Assembly: GCA_028565715.1 (NCBI GenBank)
Contig: JAOXYC010184468.1
Coordinates: forward strand, 1-12,607
Reading direction: 5' to 3'
DNA: 12,607 bases
Source: Phoronis pallida
Taxonomy: Eukaryota > Phoronida > Phoronidae
The translations under genes and the position numbers were made by a program. Shown here piece by piece: positions 10,001 through 12,607 of this stretch (position 1 is the stretch's first letter; each line of letters starts with the position of its first letter). The notes under the pieces were generated by a model. It was not told the DNA's origin and made no database searches. It saw only the letters and a list, made by a program, of their open reading frames with translations.

Positions 10001-12088
10001 TTGATAATAATTAGACATACATGATTTGTTAACTGTTCCATGCTTCGAAAATGCACTTAATTTTATTCAACGAAAACTCAGTTGTTGGAAAATGTATTGG
10101 CATGAACTGACTTTAACTCCGTTGCCGAACCGTGTTAATACATTATTCTTTATCGAAAACACGGTGTTAATACGTTAGAGGTGATTTCAGTTATCTTGGC
10201 GACCTGTCGAGATATTTCATCGAGTCACATCTACCGTAAGTAGCGTTGTATATATTTAAAGCGCGGGCATCGACTATTGCTGATGAACGTGAATACAAAC
10301 TCTAGTGATACGTACTTGGTAAACTTATACTAAGACCAGATTTGAAAGCATGAATAAACGGAACGGTGAAATGCTTTGAGGCGTAGACTCAGAAATAAGT
10401 GATTGAAGTGTTCCCTTATTAACTTAATGTTTAAACATCCTCCAGTTAGTTTTAGGTGAAAATTTTATTTCACAGAAATATTTTCAATCAAATCAAGTAA
10501 AAGTATTTAACTTACTTTTGCATTTAAGGGCACTTCCACTCCAGTATCCATCGGGACCACACTCTCTGGTATTATTACCTCCAGACAGTTCATATCCGTC
10601 TATACAGGAGTAGGTTGCTACGCCTTCATACCGAGTCGCGTCCGTAGTTACTGTTGTGACATTTACGCTATATGGGGTTCCGCAATCTCTTTTCTGACAA
10701 TGCAGTGCGGAATCATTCCACTGTCTGTTTGATTGACATAAAATTGTTGCACTTCCATGGCTGTAAATGTAGCCGCTTGCACAAACAAACGTAATGGTGT
10801 CTCCGAAAAGTTTCCCGTTGACATTTTGAACGGTGTTTGGATTTACTGTTGGGGATCCACAGCTTACTCCTGGACAAAGAAATACAGTTTTATGTACGGT
10901 ATATTATAATATGTCACATTTCTTAAAATCGTGCAATCGTTAATGTACATGAGTTGGAAGACTCGGGTCTCCCGTTGAAAGGGAGGGACGCTATGACAAA
11001 AGTTGCATATTTCAAAGTTTTGTTCTTTTGATGCGCATGTTGGACGATAAATAACGGTAAATTTTGGAAGTTTTTTGGCCCAGCCATTCATGTTTATGAA
11101 GCCGGTCATCGAAAGGACATCCATAGCATCAAACACACACGAAGTCATAAATACAACTGGTTGTAAGATATTTGTAAACGACTCTCCAATGCCAGTATAT
11201 AGTATTATTCTGTTACAAGTCTTCATGTTATTGACTTTTCAAAACCAAAAAAGTAAACCCTTACTTTGACACGTGAGTGCCGTTCCTGCCCAGGTTCCAT
11301 CAGTATTACATTTCCTCGATAAATCGCCACCTGACTGTTCATATCCAGAATTACATTGGAACTTTGCCGAGCCTCTTTTTATACCAGTGAATGTTGAGTG
11401 CGGGTTTGTAACTGGTGTAGGACAATGCACCTCTTCTCCTGAATGAAAAATTACAAAATCAGTGACACTGAGTTACATTGACAAATTCTGAACCTTACTC
11501 ACAACTTTTAAGTTAGTCTCTAATTTTTTAAGGAATTGAGCTTGATAGATAGTATAACAATGTGTCAATTATTCGAATAAATAATTGTTTAGGGAAATAA
11601 CCCTTCGAAACGTTTGGCTTGCACATATAGAATATCAGATCAGACGCTGAGTTTAATCAAGAACTTATCACATAGAATCTATCACTGTTGCTTGATCTAT
11701 TGCCCCAGATTAGAGCTTTCATAATCGGCCGTAGATGGCGCGCATTGAATTTACTGCAATCTGACGGCAATGCGCCACCAAGTGTCGCTGAAAAGAACTG
11801 CTAGATTAGTACACAGATAAAGCGCAACCCAACACGAAGGTGATATATCGATTTATTGCGAAATAACTAAAATATCGTCAATTTAAGCGTAGCGCGGCCG
11901 TCGCAGTTGAAGATTCTCAGTGATAAGTTCTTGCATTGTGTGCTGGTGATACTGATGAAATAAACTTACATTGTATGTATATTAATTCTACTACATGTAG
12001 TTGCCCAATTTGAAGGAATTTTACCTTTTGTAAAACATGCAGAAGCGAGGCACGCTACCGTCAGGTATACAATGCCCCAAGGAGGCAT
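703..12088 (-). CDS. Multi-CCP (Sushi) secreted protein, gene-level entry, 3' incomplete
   Basis: This is the joined coding sequence of fifteen exons: 12088-12025, 11438-11265, 10869-10516, 9997-9644, 9465-9112, 8708-8355, 8435-less blocks continuing 7935-7582, 7008-6655, 6161-5808, 5015-4662, 4249-3896, 3287-2934, 2481-2128, 1807-1454 and 1056-703. It totals 4840 nt with an open reading frame throughout. It encodes a signal peptide and 27 CCP domains. CCP domains are established extracellular modules of complement regulators, adhesion proteins and matrix proteins. No catalytic, C-type lectin, CUB, EGF, VWA or membrane segment is visible. Every splice junction between coding exons is phase 1 and creates Arg (Gly at the first). 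Exons e6-e16 form tandem four-exon blocks. Ligand and function are unknown. A role in immunity or adhesion is inference. The C-terminus lies beyond position 1. Confidence 0.9.
1057..1453 (-). other. Intron e15-e16 (397 bp)
   Basis: This is the beta-to-gamma intron of unit 3. An imperfect palindrome (GGGGCTA near 1260 against TAGCCCGG near 1282) is present. I see no CCP relics like those in the unit 1 counterpart and no ORF. Confidence 0.6.
1454..1807 (-). CDS. Exon e15: CCP24-CCP25, beta type, repeat unit 3
   Basis: This 354-bp, phase 1-1 exon has acceptor AG 1809-1808 and donor GTAAGT 1453-1448. The first CCP starts VDCGSPAIYSNSIRKGNNT and has FGDIINVACISGYVKVNGS. The second has PDSNPNTTFTVDTTVYEAI and GFEQSGGNLTRVCGPGG. 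The reading frame extends well upstream of the internal ATG at 1727, so the exon start is set by the acceptor, not by that Met. The NWS/NWT sequon present in alpha, gamma and delta exons is KWS here, as expected for the beta type. It has about six sequons. Confidence 0.93.
1808..2127 (-). other. Intron e14-e15 (320 bp)
   Basis: This is the alpha-to-beta intron of unit 3 and the shortest of the three equivalents. It contains a small CTA/TTA trinucleotide tract around 1905-1923. Nothing else is supported. Confidence 0.65.
2128..2481 (-). CDS. Exon e14: CCP22-CCP23, alpha type, repeat unit 3
   Basis: This 354-bp, phase 1-1 exon has acceptor AG 2483-2482 and donor GTAAGC 2127-2122. The first CCP starts VNCGLPSDDPGTVLHGNGT and is nearly identical to that of e10. 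The second has SFTTTTTVYEGIANYSC followed by DSGHEQSGG, where His replaces the usual Tyr or Phe. It ends GNWSGNALECK. It has about six sequons. It opens unit 3. Confidence 0.94.
2482..2933 (-). other. Intron e13-e14 (452 bp)
   Basis: This delta-to-alpha intron joins units 2 and 3. It is the counterpart of 6162-6654 (493 bp), with clear sequence homology over about 190 bp next to the delta exon. Open frames crossing it are run-ons of the exon frames. Confidence 0.7.
2934..3287 (-). CDS. Exon e13: CCP20-CCP21, delta type, repeat unit 2
   Basis: This 354-bp, phase 1-1 exon has acceptor AG 3289-3288 and donor GTAAGT 2933-2928. I translated the whole exon and it is uninterrupted. The first CCP starts VNCGTPTDDTNTIQTGNGT. 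The second has KPFSNPNTNYSTDTTVYRG as in e9. The first CCP has lost the N-D-S sequon of e9 (WDKPALLC against WNDSALFC). Eight Cys and two Trp are in register. It has about six sequons. It closes unit 2. Confidence 0.93.
3288..3895 (-). other. Intron e12-e13 (608 bp)
   Basis: This is the gamma-to-delta intron of unit 2. It is very AT-rich with short AT runs (for example TATATATATAT near 3641). An open plus-strand frame at 3614-3799 has no recognisable domain and is treated as chance. It has no counterpart of the hairpin present in the unit 1 intron. Confidence 0.65.
3896..4249 (-). CDS. Exon e12: CCP18-CCP19, gamma type, repeat unit 2
   Basis: This 354-bp, phase 1-1 exon has acceptor AG 4251-4250 and donor GTAAGT 3895-3890. 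The reading frame is open but has no usable in-frame start, so automatic ORF calls pick a wrong frame here. The first CCP starts VSCGPPSVDKNTIQKGNET. The second contains VSTDTTLYEGSSNYSCEKG and SRDCGPDGNWTGSALECR. It differs from e16 at 16 of 117 residues by my count, with only five differences in the second CCP. At DNA level the second-CCP half is nearly identical to that of e16. This suggests recent duplication or conversion. Confidence 0.93.
4250..4661 (-). other. Intron e11-e12 (412 bp)
   Basis: This is the beta-to-gamma intron of unit 2, equal in size to its counterparts (419 and 397 bp). The part next to e11 shares AACTTGAACTTGTTAAG-like sequence with the other two. I see no equivalent of the CCP relics found at 8060-8195, and no ORF. 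Confidence 0.65.
4662..5015 (-). CDS. Exon e11: CCP16-CCP17, beta type, repeat unit 2
   Basis: This 354-bp, phase 1-1 exon has acceptor AG 5017-5016 and donor GTAAGC 4661-4656. The first CCP starts VNCGSPKIHSNCIQYGNST and contains ITFACISGYVKVNGS. The second has NCEIPDSNPNTTFTTDTTVYEG and GFEPSGGNLSRICG. Beta signatures match e7 and e15. Two oddities stand out. An extra ninth Cys occurs in the first CCP (NSNCIQ, where paralogues have Ser), and the Cys-Gly at the start of the second CCP is Cys-Glu. It has about six sequons. Whether the odd Cys pairs with another chain is unknown. Confidence 0.93.
5118..5543. mobile_element. GC-richer fold-back element with tandem 21-bp units (426 bp)
   Basis: The ends AAGGTGGATAATCAACTCAAT (5118-5138, 21 bp, one base past a round motif) and the complement of 5523-5543 agree at about 17 of 21 positions. 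Just inside, 5158-5180 and the complement of 5502-5524 agree at 22 of 23. The left arm carries three head-to-tail 21-bp units (5140-5160, 5161-5181, 5182-5202) built on GCCGGACTCTAAAAC. Variants of GGCCGGAC recur inside, inverted on the right half (GAGTCCG). Composition is clearly GC-richer than the surrounding intron. No ORF is present. The element is probably a non-autonomous fold-back or MITE-type insertion. Confidence 0.65.
5140..5202. repeat. Three tandem 21-bp units
   Basis: Three consecutive 21-bp copies, GCCGGATTCTAAAACGCGCTG at 5140, a near copy at 5161 and a more divergent one at 5182, share the core CGGA-TCTAAAAC. They sit in the left arm of the fold-back element. Confidence 0.8.
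5808..6161 (-). CDS. Exon e10: CCP14-CCP15, alpha type, repeat unit 2
   Basis: This 354-bp, phase 1-1 exon has acceptor AG 6163-6162 and donor GTAAGT 5807-5802. The first CCP starts VNCGLPSDDPGTVLHGNGT and has YRDIITLTCTNGY. The second has SFTTTKTVYEGTANYSCDTG. It is closely related to e14: I count 19 of 117 differences, only five of them in the first CCP and fourteen in the second. That is the opposite bias to the gamma and delta pairs. It has about seven sequons. It opens the second four-exon block. Confidence 0.94.
6162..6654 (-). other. Intron e9-e10 (493 bp)
   Basis: This is the delta-to-alpha intron joining units 1 and 2. The portion next to e9 (about 6470-6654) is recognisably homologous to the same part of the e13-e14 intron (about 2745-2933). 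Shared words include GGCTGCT, ATTTCAAAGTAAA and AAACAATG, in order. This shows that duplication included introns. No ORF or inserted repeat is supported. Confidence 0.7.
6655..7008 (-). CDS. Exon e9: CCP12-CCP13, delta type, repeat unit 1
   Basis: This 354-bp, phase 1-1 exon has acceptor AG 7010-7009 and donor GTAAGT 6654-6649. The first CCP starts VNCGSPTDDPNTIQTGNGT. The second has DCGKPFSNRNTNYSTDTTVYRG, the delta signature seen otherwise only in e13. I count 18 of 117 differences from e13, of which 14 fall in the first CCP. It has about eight sequons, the most of any exon here. It closes unit 1, and the intron that follows is homologous to the one following e13. Confidence 0.93.
7009..7581 (-). 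other. Intron e8-e9 (573 bp)
   Basis: This is the gamma-to-delta intron of unit 1. Its counterpart is 3288-3895 (608 bp). It contains the 220-bp hairpin element at 7316-7535. The rest shows no supported coding sequence. An open plus-strand frame at 6988-7200 is compositionally ordinary intron. Confidence 0.65.
7316..7535. mobile_element. Long near-perfect inverted repeat (hairpin or fold-back element)
   Basis: Left arm 7316-7423 and right arm 7426-7535 are complements over about 108 bp with only scattered mismatches and a 5-base indel. The two-base loop lies within GTAAACAAAA-CA-TTTTGTTTAC (7414-7435). Shared words include AAAAACAACGCTTTTAAAA and CAATGTATTTTC on the left, with their complements on the right. 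A transcript of the intron would fold into a roughly 100-bp stem. It has no ORF. It resembles a palindromic MITE. I did not find a clear target-site duplication. Confidence 0.7.
7582..7935 (-). CDS. Exon e8: CCP10-CCP11, gamma type, repeat unit 1
   Basis: This 354-bp, phase 1-1 exon has acceptor AG 7937-7936 and donor GTAAGT 7581-7576. The first CCP starts VSCGPFLVDVNTIQTGNET and contains KCALGYTKFNGS. The second has VSTDTTIFEGSSNYSCDKGYEQ and SRDCGPDGNWTGSALEC, the gamma signature shared with e12 and e16. I count 18 of 117 residues different from e16. It ends Cys-His before the junction, where its paralogues have Cys-Arg. It has about seven sequons, among them NWT near the C-terminal Cys. 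Confidence 0.93.
7936..8354 (-). other. Intron e7-e8 (419 bp) containing CCP relics
   Basis: This is the beta-to-gamma intron of unit 1. It is similar in length to its counterparts at 4250-4661 (412 bp) and 1057-1453 (397 bp). The start of the intron next to the donor is recognisably homologous among the three (a TGAACTTG-TAA word just below each beta exon on the plus strand). It holds degenerate CCP exon pieces, listed separately. Confidence 0.65.
8060..8195 (-). pseudogene. Decayed CCP exon fragments in an intron
   Basis: At 8151-8184 the plus strand matches the 3' end and donor of a beta exon at 29 of 34 bases by my count. This includes an intact GTAAGT on the minus strand. In the CCP frame it reads like WSGNALEC but with a stop (TAA, minus strand, 8166-8164) in place of the Glu codon and other changes. 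Just below it, 8114-8079 encodes VYEAT and, after four codons, GFE. That matches VYEATANYSCEAGFE of e7 with three codons missing. Continuous open frames are lost, so these are dead remnants. They may be one scrambled exon or two partial ones. Confidence 0.6.
8355..8708 (-). CDS. Exon e7: CCP8-CCP9, beta type, repeat unit 1
   Basis: This 354-bp, phase 1-1 exon has acceptor AG 8710-8709 and donor GTAAGT 8354-8349. The first CCP starts VNCGSPNIYPNSIQ and has FGDIINVACISGYVKVNGS. The second has PDSNPNTT and VYEATANYSCEAGFEPSGG. These are the beta signatures shared with e11 and e15. All Cys and Trp positions are kept, with about six sequons. I count 21 residue differences out of 117 from e15. The downstream intron contains decayed copies of similar domains. 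Confidence 0.93.
8709..9111 (-). other. Intron e6-e7 (403 bp)
   Basis: This is the alpha-to-beta intron of unit 1. It is comparable in length with its counterparts at 1808-2127 (320 bp) and, once its inserted element is removed, at 5016-5807 (about 366 bp). No ORF or repeat that I can support is present. Confidence 0.6.
9112..9465 (-). CDS. Exon e6: CCP6-CCP7, alpha type, repeat unit 1
   Basis: This 354-bp, phase 1-1 exon has acceptor AG 9467-9466 and donor GTAAGT 9111-9106. The first CCP starts VTCKPPPADASRIQ, where the usual Cys-Gly is Cys-Lys, and carries NDIITLECANGY. The second has TTTTTVYEGIANYSC and GYEPSGGNLTRVCGADG, which places it with the alpha exons e10 and e14. It is the most divergent alpha copy, especially in its first domain. 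It has an N-C-S sequon beginning at the residue before the first Cys of the second CCP. It opens the first four-exon block. Confidence 0.92.
9644..9997 (-). CDS. Exon e5: CCP4-CCP5, divergent double-CCP exon
   Basis: This is a 354-bp, phase 1-1 exon (acceptor AG 9999-9998, donor GTAAGT 9643-9638). The two CCPs start VTCVSPFVHANTIQ and RDCGPPNYVFVTT. All eight Cys and both Trp keep their positions. The second domain has GYEQSEGNRTRVCG where most exons have GYEQSGGNLTRVCG, and ends LWSGRKLKC. It pairs with e4 rather than with the repeated types, and it has about three sequons. The intron to e6 is only 178 bp (9466-9643), the shortest of those between coding exons, and appears featureless. Confidence 0.92.
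9998..10515 (-). other. Intron e4-e5 (518 bp)
   Basis: No CCP relic or ORF is evident. A small inverted repeat pairs ACCGTGTT (near 10129) with AACACGGT (near 10159), and the word GTGTTAATAC occurs on both sides of it. I see nothing else that I can name. Confidence 0.6.
10516..10869 (-). CDS. Exon e4: CCP2-CCP3, divergent double-CCP exon
   Basis: This exon is exactly 354 bp, phase 1-1, with acceptor AG at 10871-10870 and donor GTAAGT at 10515-10510. It has an open frame without an in-frame ATG, so it is easily missed by ORF searches. It holds two CCPs with eight Cys and two Trp at the same positions as the other 354-bp exons. The first starts VSCGSPTVNPNTVQ and the second contains VTTVTTDATRYEGVATYSC. 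It is most like e5 (TTV-TDTTLYEGVANYSC) and does not fit the alpha to delta types. It lacks the usual N-Y-S sequon (Thr replaces Asn) and has only about three sequons. I infer that it belongs to an older, non-repeated N-terminal part of the array. Confidence 0.9.
10870..11264 (-). other. Intron e3-e4 (395 bp)
   Basis: It is bounded by the GTAAGG donor of e3 and a CCAG acceptor before e4. It contains an open minus-strand frame whose segment DVLSMTGFINMNG (11122-11084) resembles the middle of a first-type CCP with the Cys replaced by Ser. The nucleotide similarity is weak, so I do not call a pseudo-exon. Confidence 0.6.
11265..11438 (-). CDS. Exon e3: single CCP domain (CCP1)
   Basis: This 174-bp exon has an AG acceptor at 11440-11439 and a GTAAGG donor at 11264-11259, phase 1 at both ends. 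It encodes one complete CCP with Cys at exon residues 5, 28, 43 and 56 (junction Gly excluded) and the conserved Trp at 49. The motif GYEQSGGDLSRKC followed by GTWAG-ALTC closely matches the second CCP of the later double-domain exons. It has no N-X-S/T sequon, unlike almost every other domain. It is the only single-CCP exon in the window and directly follows the signal-peptide exon. It may be the N-terminal cap or a remnant of the ancestral single-domain module. Confidence 0.88.
11439..12024 (-). other. Intron e2-e3 (586 bp)
   Basis: The donor is GTAAAA at 12024 and the acceptor ends at 11439 (TTCAG). Nearly half of the intron is an inverted-repeat element at 11658-11933, listed separately. 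The remainder shows no coding potential that I can support. Confidence 0.7.
11658..11933. mobile_element. Inverted-repeat element, MITE-like (276 bp)
   Basis: A perfect 14-bp inverted repeat, CAAGAACTTATCAC at 11658-11671 and its complement at 11920-11933, bounds this stretch. The similarity continues inward for about 25 bp with scattered mismatches (for example AGAATCT on both arms). A second nested inverted repeat sits inside: TGGCGCGCATTG near 11737 against CAATGCGCCA near 11769. It has no ORF. This fits a small non-autonomous DNA transposon. I could not define a target-site duplication, and the family is unknown. Confidence 0.55.
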
Positions 12089-12125
12089 CTTAGTTCAGCT
12101 GTGTTCTCATGTAGATGTCATTGGG
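12025..12125 (-). CDS. Exon e2: 5' UTR tail and signal-peptide exon
   Basis: The coding part is 12088-12025: an ATG at 12088-12086, 21 codons, and one extra base before a GTAAAA donor at 12024. The peptide begins MPPWGIVYLTVACLASACF. It has a short N-terminus without a basic residue, a hydrophobic core of about 12 residues (IVYLTVACLASA) and small residues suitable for signal peptidase cleavage near Ala-Ser-Ala. The phase-1 end joins exon e3 to make Gly followed by Glu-Glu-Val-His-Cys, the start of the first CCP. The exact cleavage site is uncertain, and one or two Cys fall at or beside it. The exon's 5' border at 12125 rests on the strong acceptor just upstream. Two very short upstream ORFs precede the ATG. 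Confidence 0.75.
12090..12121 (-). promoter_or_regulatory. Two overlapping upstream ORFs in the 5' leader
   Basis: On the minus strand, an ATG at 12121-12119 opens a 4-codon ORF ending in TGA at 12109-12107. The A-T-G of that ATGA overlap (12110-12108) opens a second, 6-codon ORF that ends in TAA at 12092-12090. One base then separates it from the main ATG at 12088. Such uORFs commonly reduce or condition translation of the main ORF in eukaryotes. Whether these are used is inference and depends on the e2 acceptor being correct. Confidence 0.5.
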
Positions 12126-12588
12126 CTGAAAACTAAGAAAAAGTATGATTAGACTTTCTTCAGTCCGATAAGCAGTGTTTTGATAAATATTGTCCTAACA
12201 GAATTTCTGATCTAAGTTTTATGGTTAGAATTGTTTAGACTATACCTGGGGTTATTGTTCAACTTTGGTGATGAGTGATTCGGACAATGCTTTCCGACAC
12301 ACGTTCTGTAGTTAACTAATTTAGCCGCCAGCAGTCATTCATGTAACTTACATATTGTGAATTTGATGACATTTTTGATAAAAAAATGGTGATTGCCAAT
12401 CCAGGAGTGCAAATTAGTTTAAATCATACATTAAAAAACAATTTTTCAAAGAAGATTCGGTGATATTCTTGGATTGTTAAAATGTAGCTTTTGTTAAAGA
12501 GACGGTCTCCTTGTTGATCGAAATTCGGCCTCAAATTACAAATAAGCTTGAAATTCTGTATATGAATCCTTTGTTGAACATAACTTAC
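12126..12588 (-). other. Putative 5' UTR intron
   Basis: This stretch lies between the candidate donor at 12588 and a pyrimidine-rich acceptor at 12126 that reads TTTCTTAGTTTTCAG. I see no CCP-like reading frame, RNA gene or obvious repeat in it. If the donor at 12346-12351 is used instead, the intron is shorter and part of this stretch is exon. Confidence 0.4.
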
Positions 12589-12607
12589 TCGGATCTGAGT
12601 CAAAAAT
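12589..12607 (-). other. Candidate 5' untranslated exon (e1), truncated by window edge
   Basis: A perfect GTAAGT donor is present on the minus strand at 12588-12583. It would end an exon at 12589 that runs off the right edge. A convincing acceptor lies 463 bp downstream at 12127-12126, so this could be the last part of an upstream non-coding exon. A second GTAAGT at 12351-12346 is an alternative donor. No promoter can be placed because the transcription start is not in the window. Confidence 0.4.

Noticed and set aside
703-10869. Series of separate small bacterial-type genes
   Set aside because: Each frame lacks a plausible start and ribosome site and is bounded by consensus splice donors and acceptors in matching phase, so they are exons of one gene.
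10864-11226. Minus-strand 120-codon frame in the e3-e4 intron, with DVLSMTGFINMNG resembling a CCP core
   Set aside because: Nucleotide similarity to real exons over this stretch is only about half. A second frame gives an equally weak match (DFVCV-stop), and there is no matching Trp or closing Cys. A very old relic cannot be excluded.

Overview
The window is eukaryotic genomic DNA. It is AT-rich, it carries no operon-like packing, and almost all of its coding content lies on the minus strand as short exons with consensus splice sites (AG acceptors, GTAAGT-type donors) separated by introns of about 180-800 bp. The organism is most likely a marine invertebrate. The frequent ACATGTA words in the introns would fit a bivalve or other lophotrochozoan, but this is a weak guess from composition only.

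One gene fills the window and is transcribed from high to low coordinates. I number exons in transcription order. A candidate untranslated exon sits at the right edge (12589-12607, e1). It is followed by a signal-peptide exon (12025-12125, e2), a single Sushi/CCP exon (11265-11438, e3), and then thirteen exons (e4-e16, 10516 down to 703) that are each exactly 354 bp. Each of these encodes two CCP domains. All introns between coding exons are phase 1. The joined coding sequence in the window is 4840 nt (1613 codons plus one base), giving a signal peptide and 27 CCP domains. The 3' end of the gene lies outside the window. No transmembrane segment, GPI signal or catalytic domain is visible, so the visible part is a secreted or extracellular, heavily N-glycosylated CCP rod.

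The most interesting structure is a higher-order repeat. After two more divergent double-CCP exons (e4, e5), the exons fall into four sequence types in a fixed order, alpha-beta-gamma-delta. This block of four exons (8 CCPs, 472 residues) is repeated in tandem: unit 1 is e6-e9, unit 2 is e10-e13, and unit 3 is e14-e16 with its delta exon not seen before the window ends. Equivalent introns have similar lengths and, where I compared them, recognisable sequence homology, so whole genomic blocks were duplicated. The layout recalls the long homologous repeats of vertebrate complement receptor 1, but with 8 rather than 7 CCPs and with every repeat exon encoding a CCP pair. I infer that it arose independently.

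The introns hold three inverted-repeat elements that look like non-autonomous DNA transposons or fold-back elements (5118-5543, 7316-7535, 11658-11933). They also hold decayed CCP-exon fragments, one with an in-frame stop (about 8060-8195). A trinucleotide-repeat tract with a small Asp/Asn-rich plus-strand ORF lies at 400-552. No RNA genes, CRISPR arrays or plus-strand protein genes could be supported.
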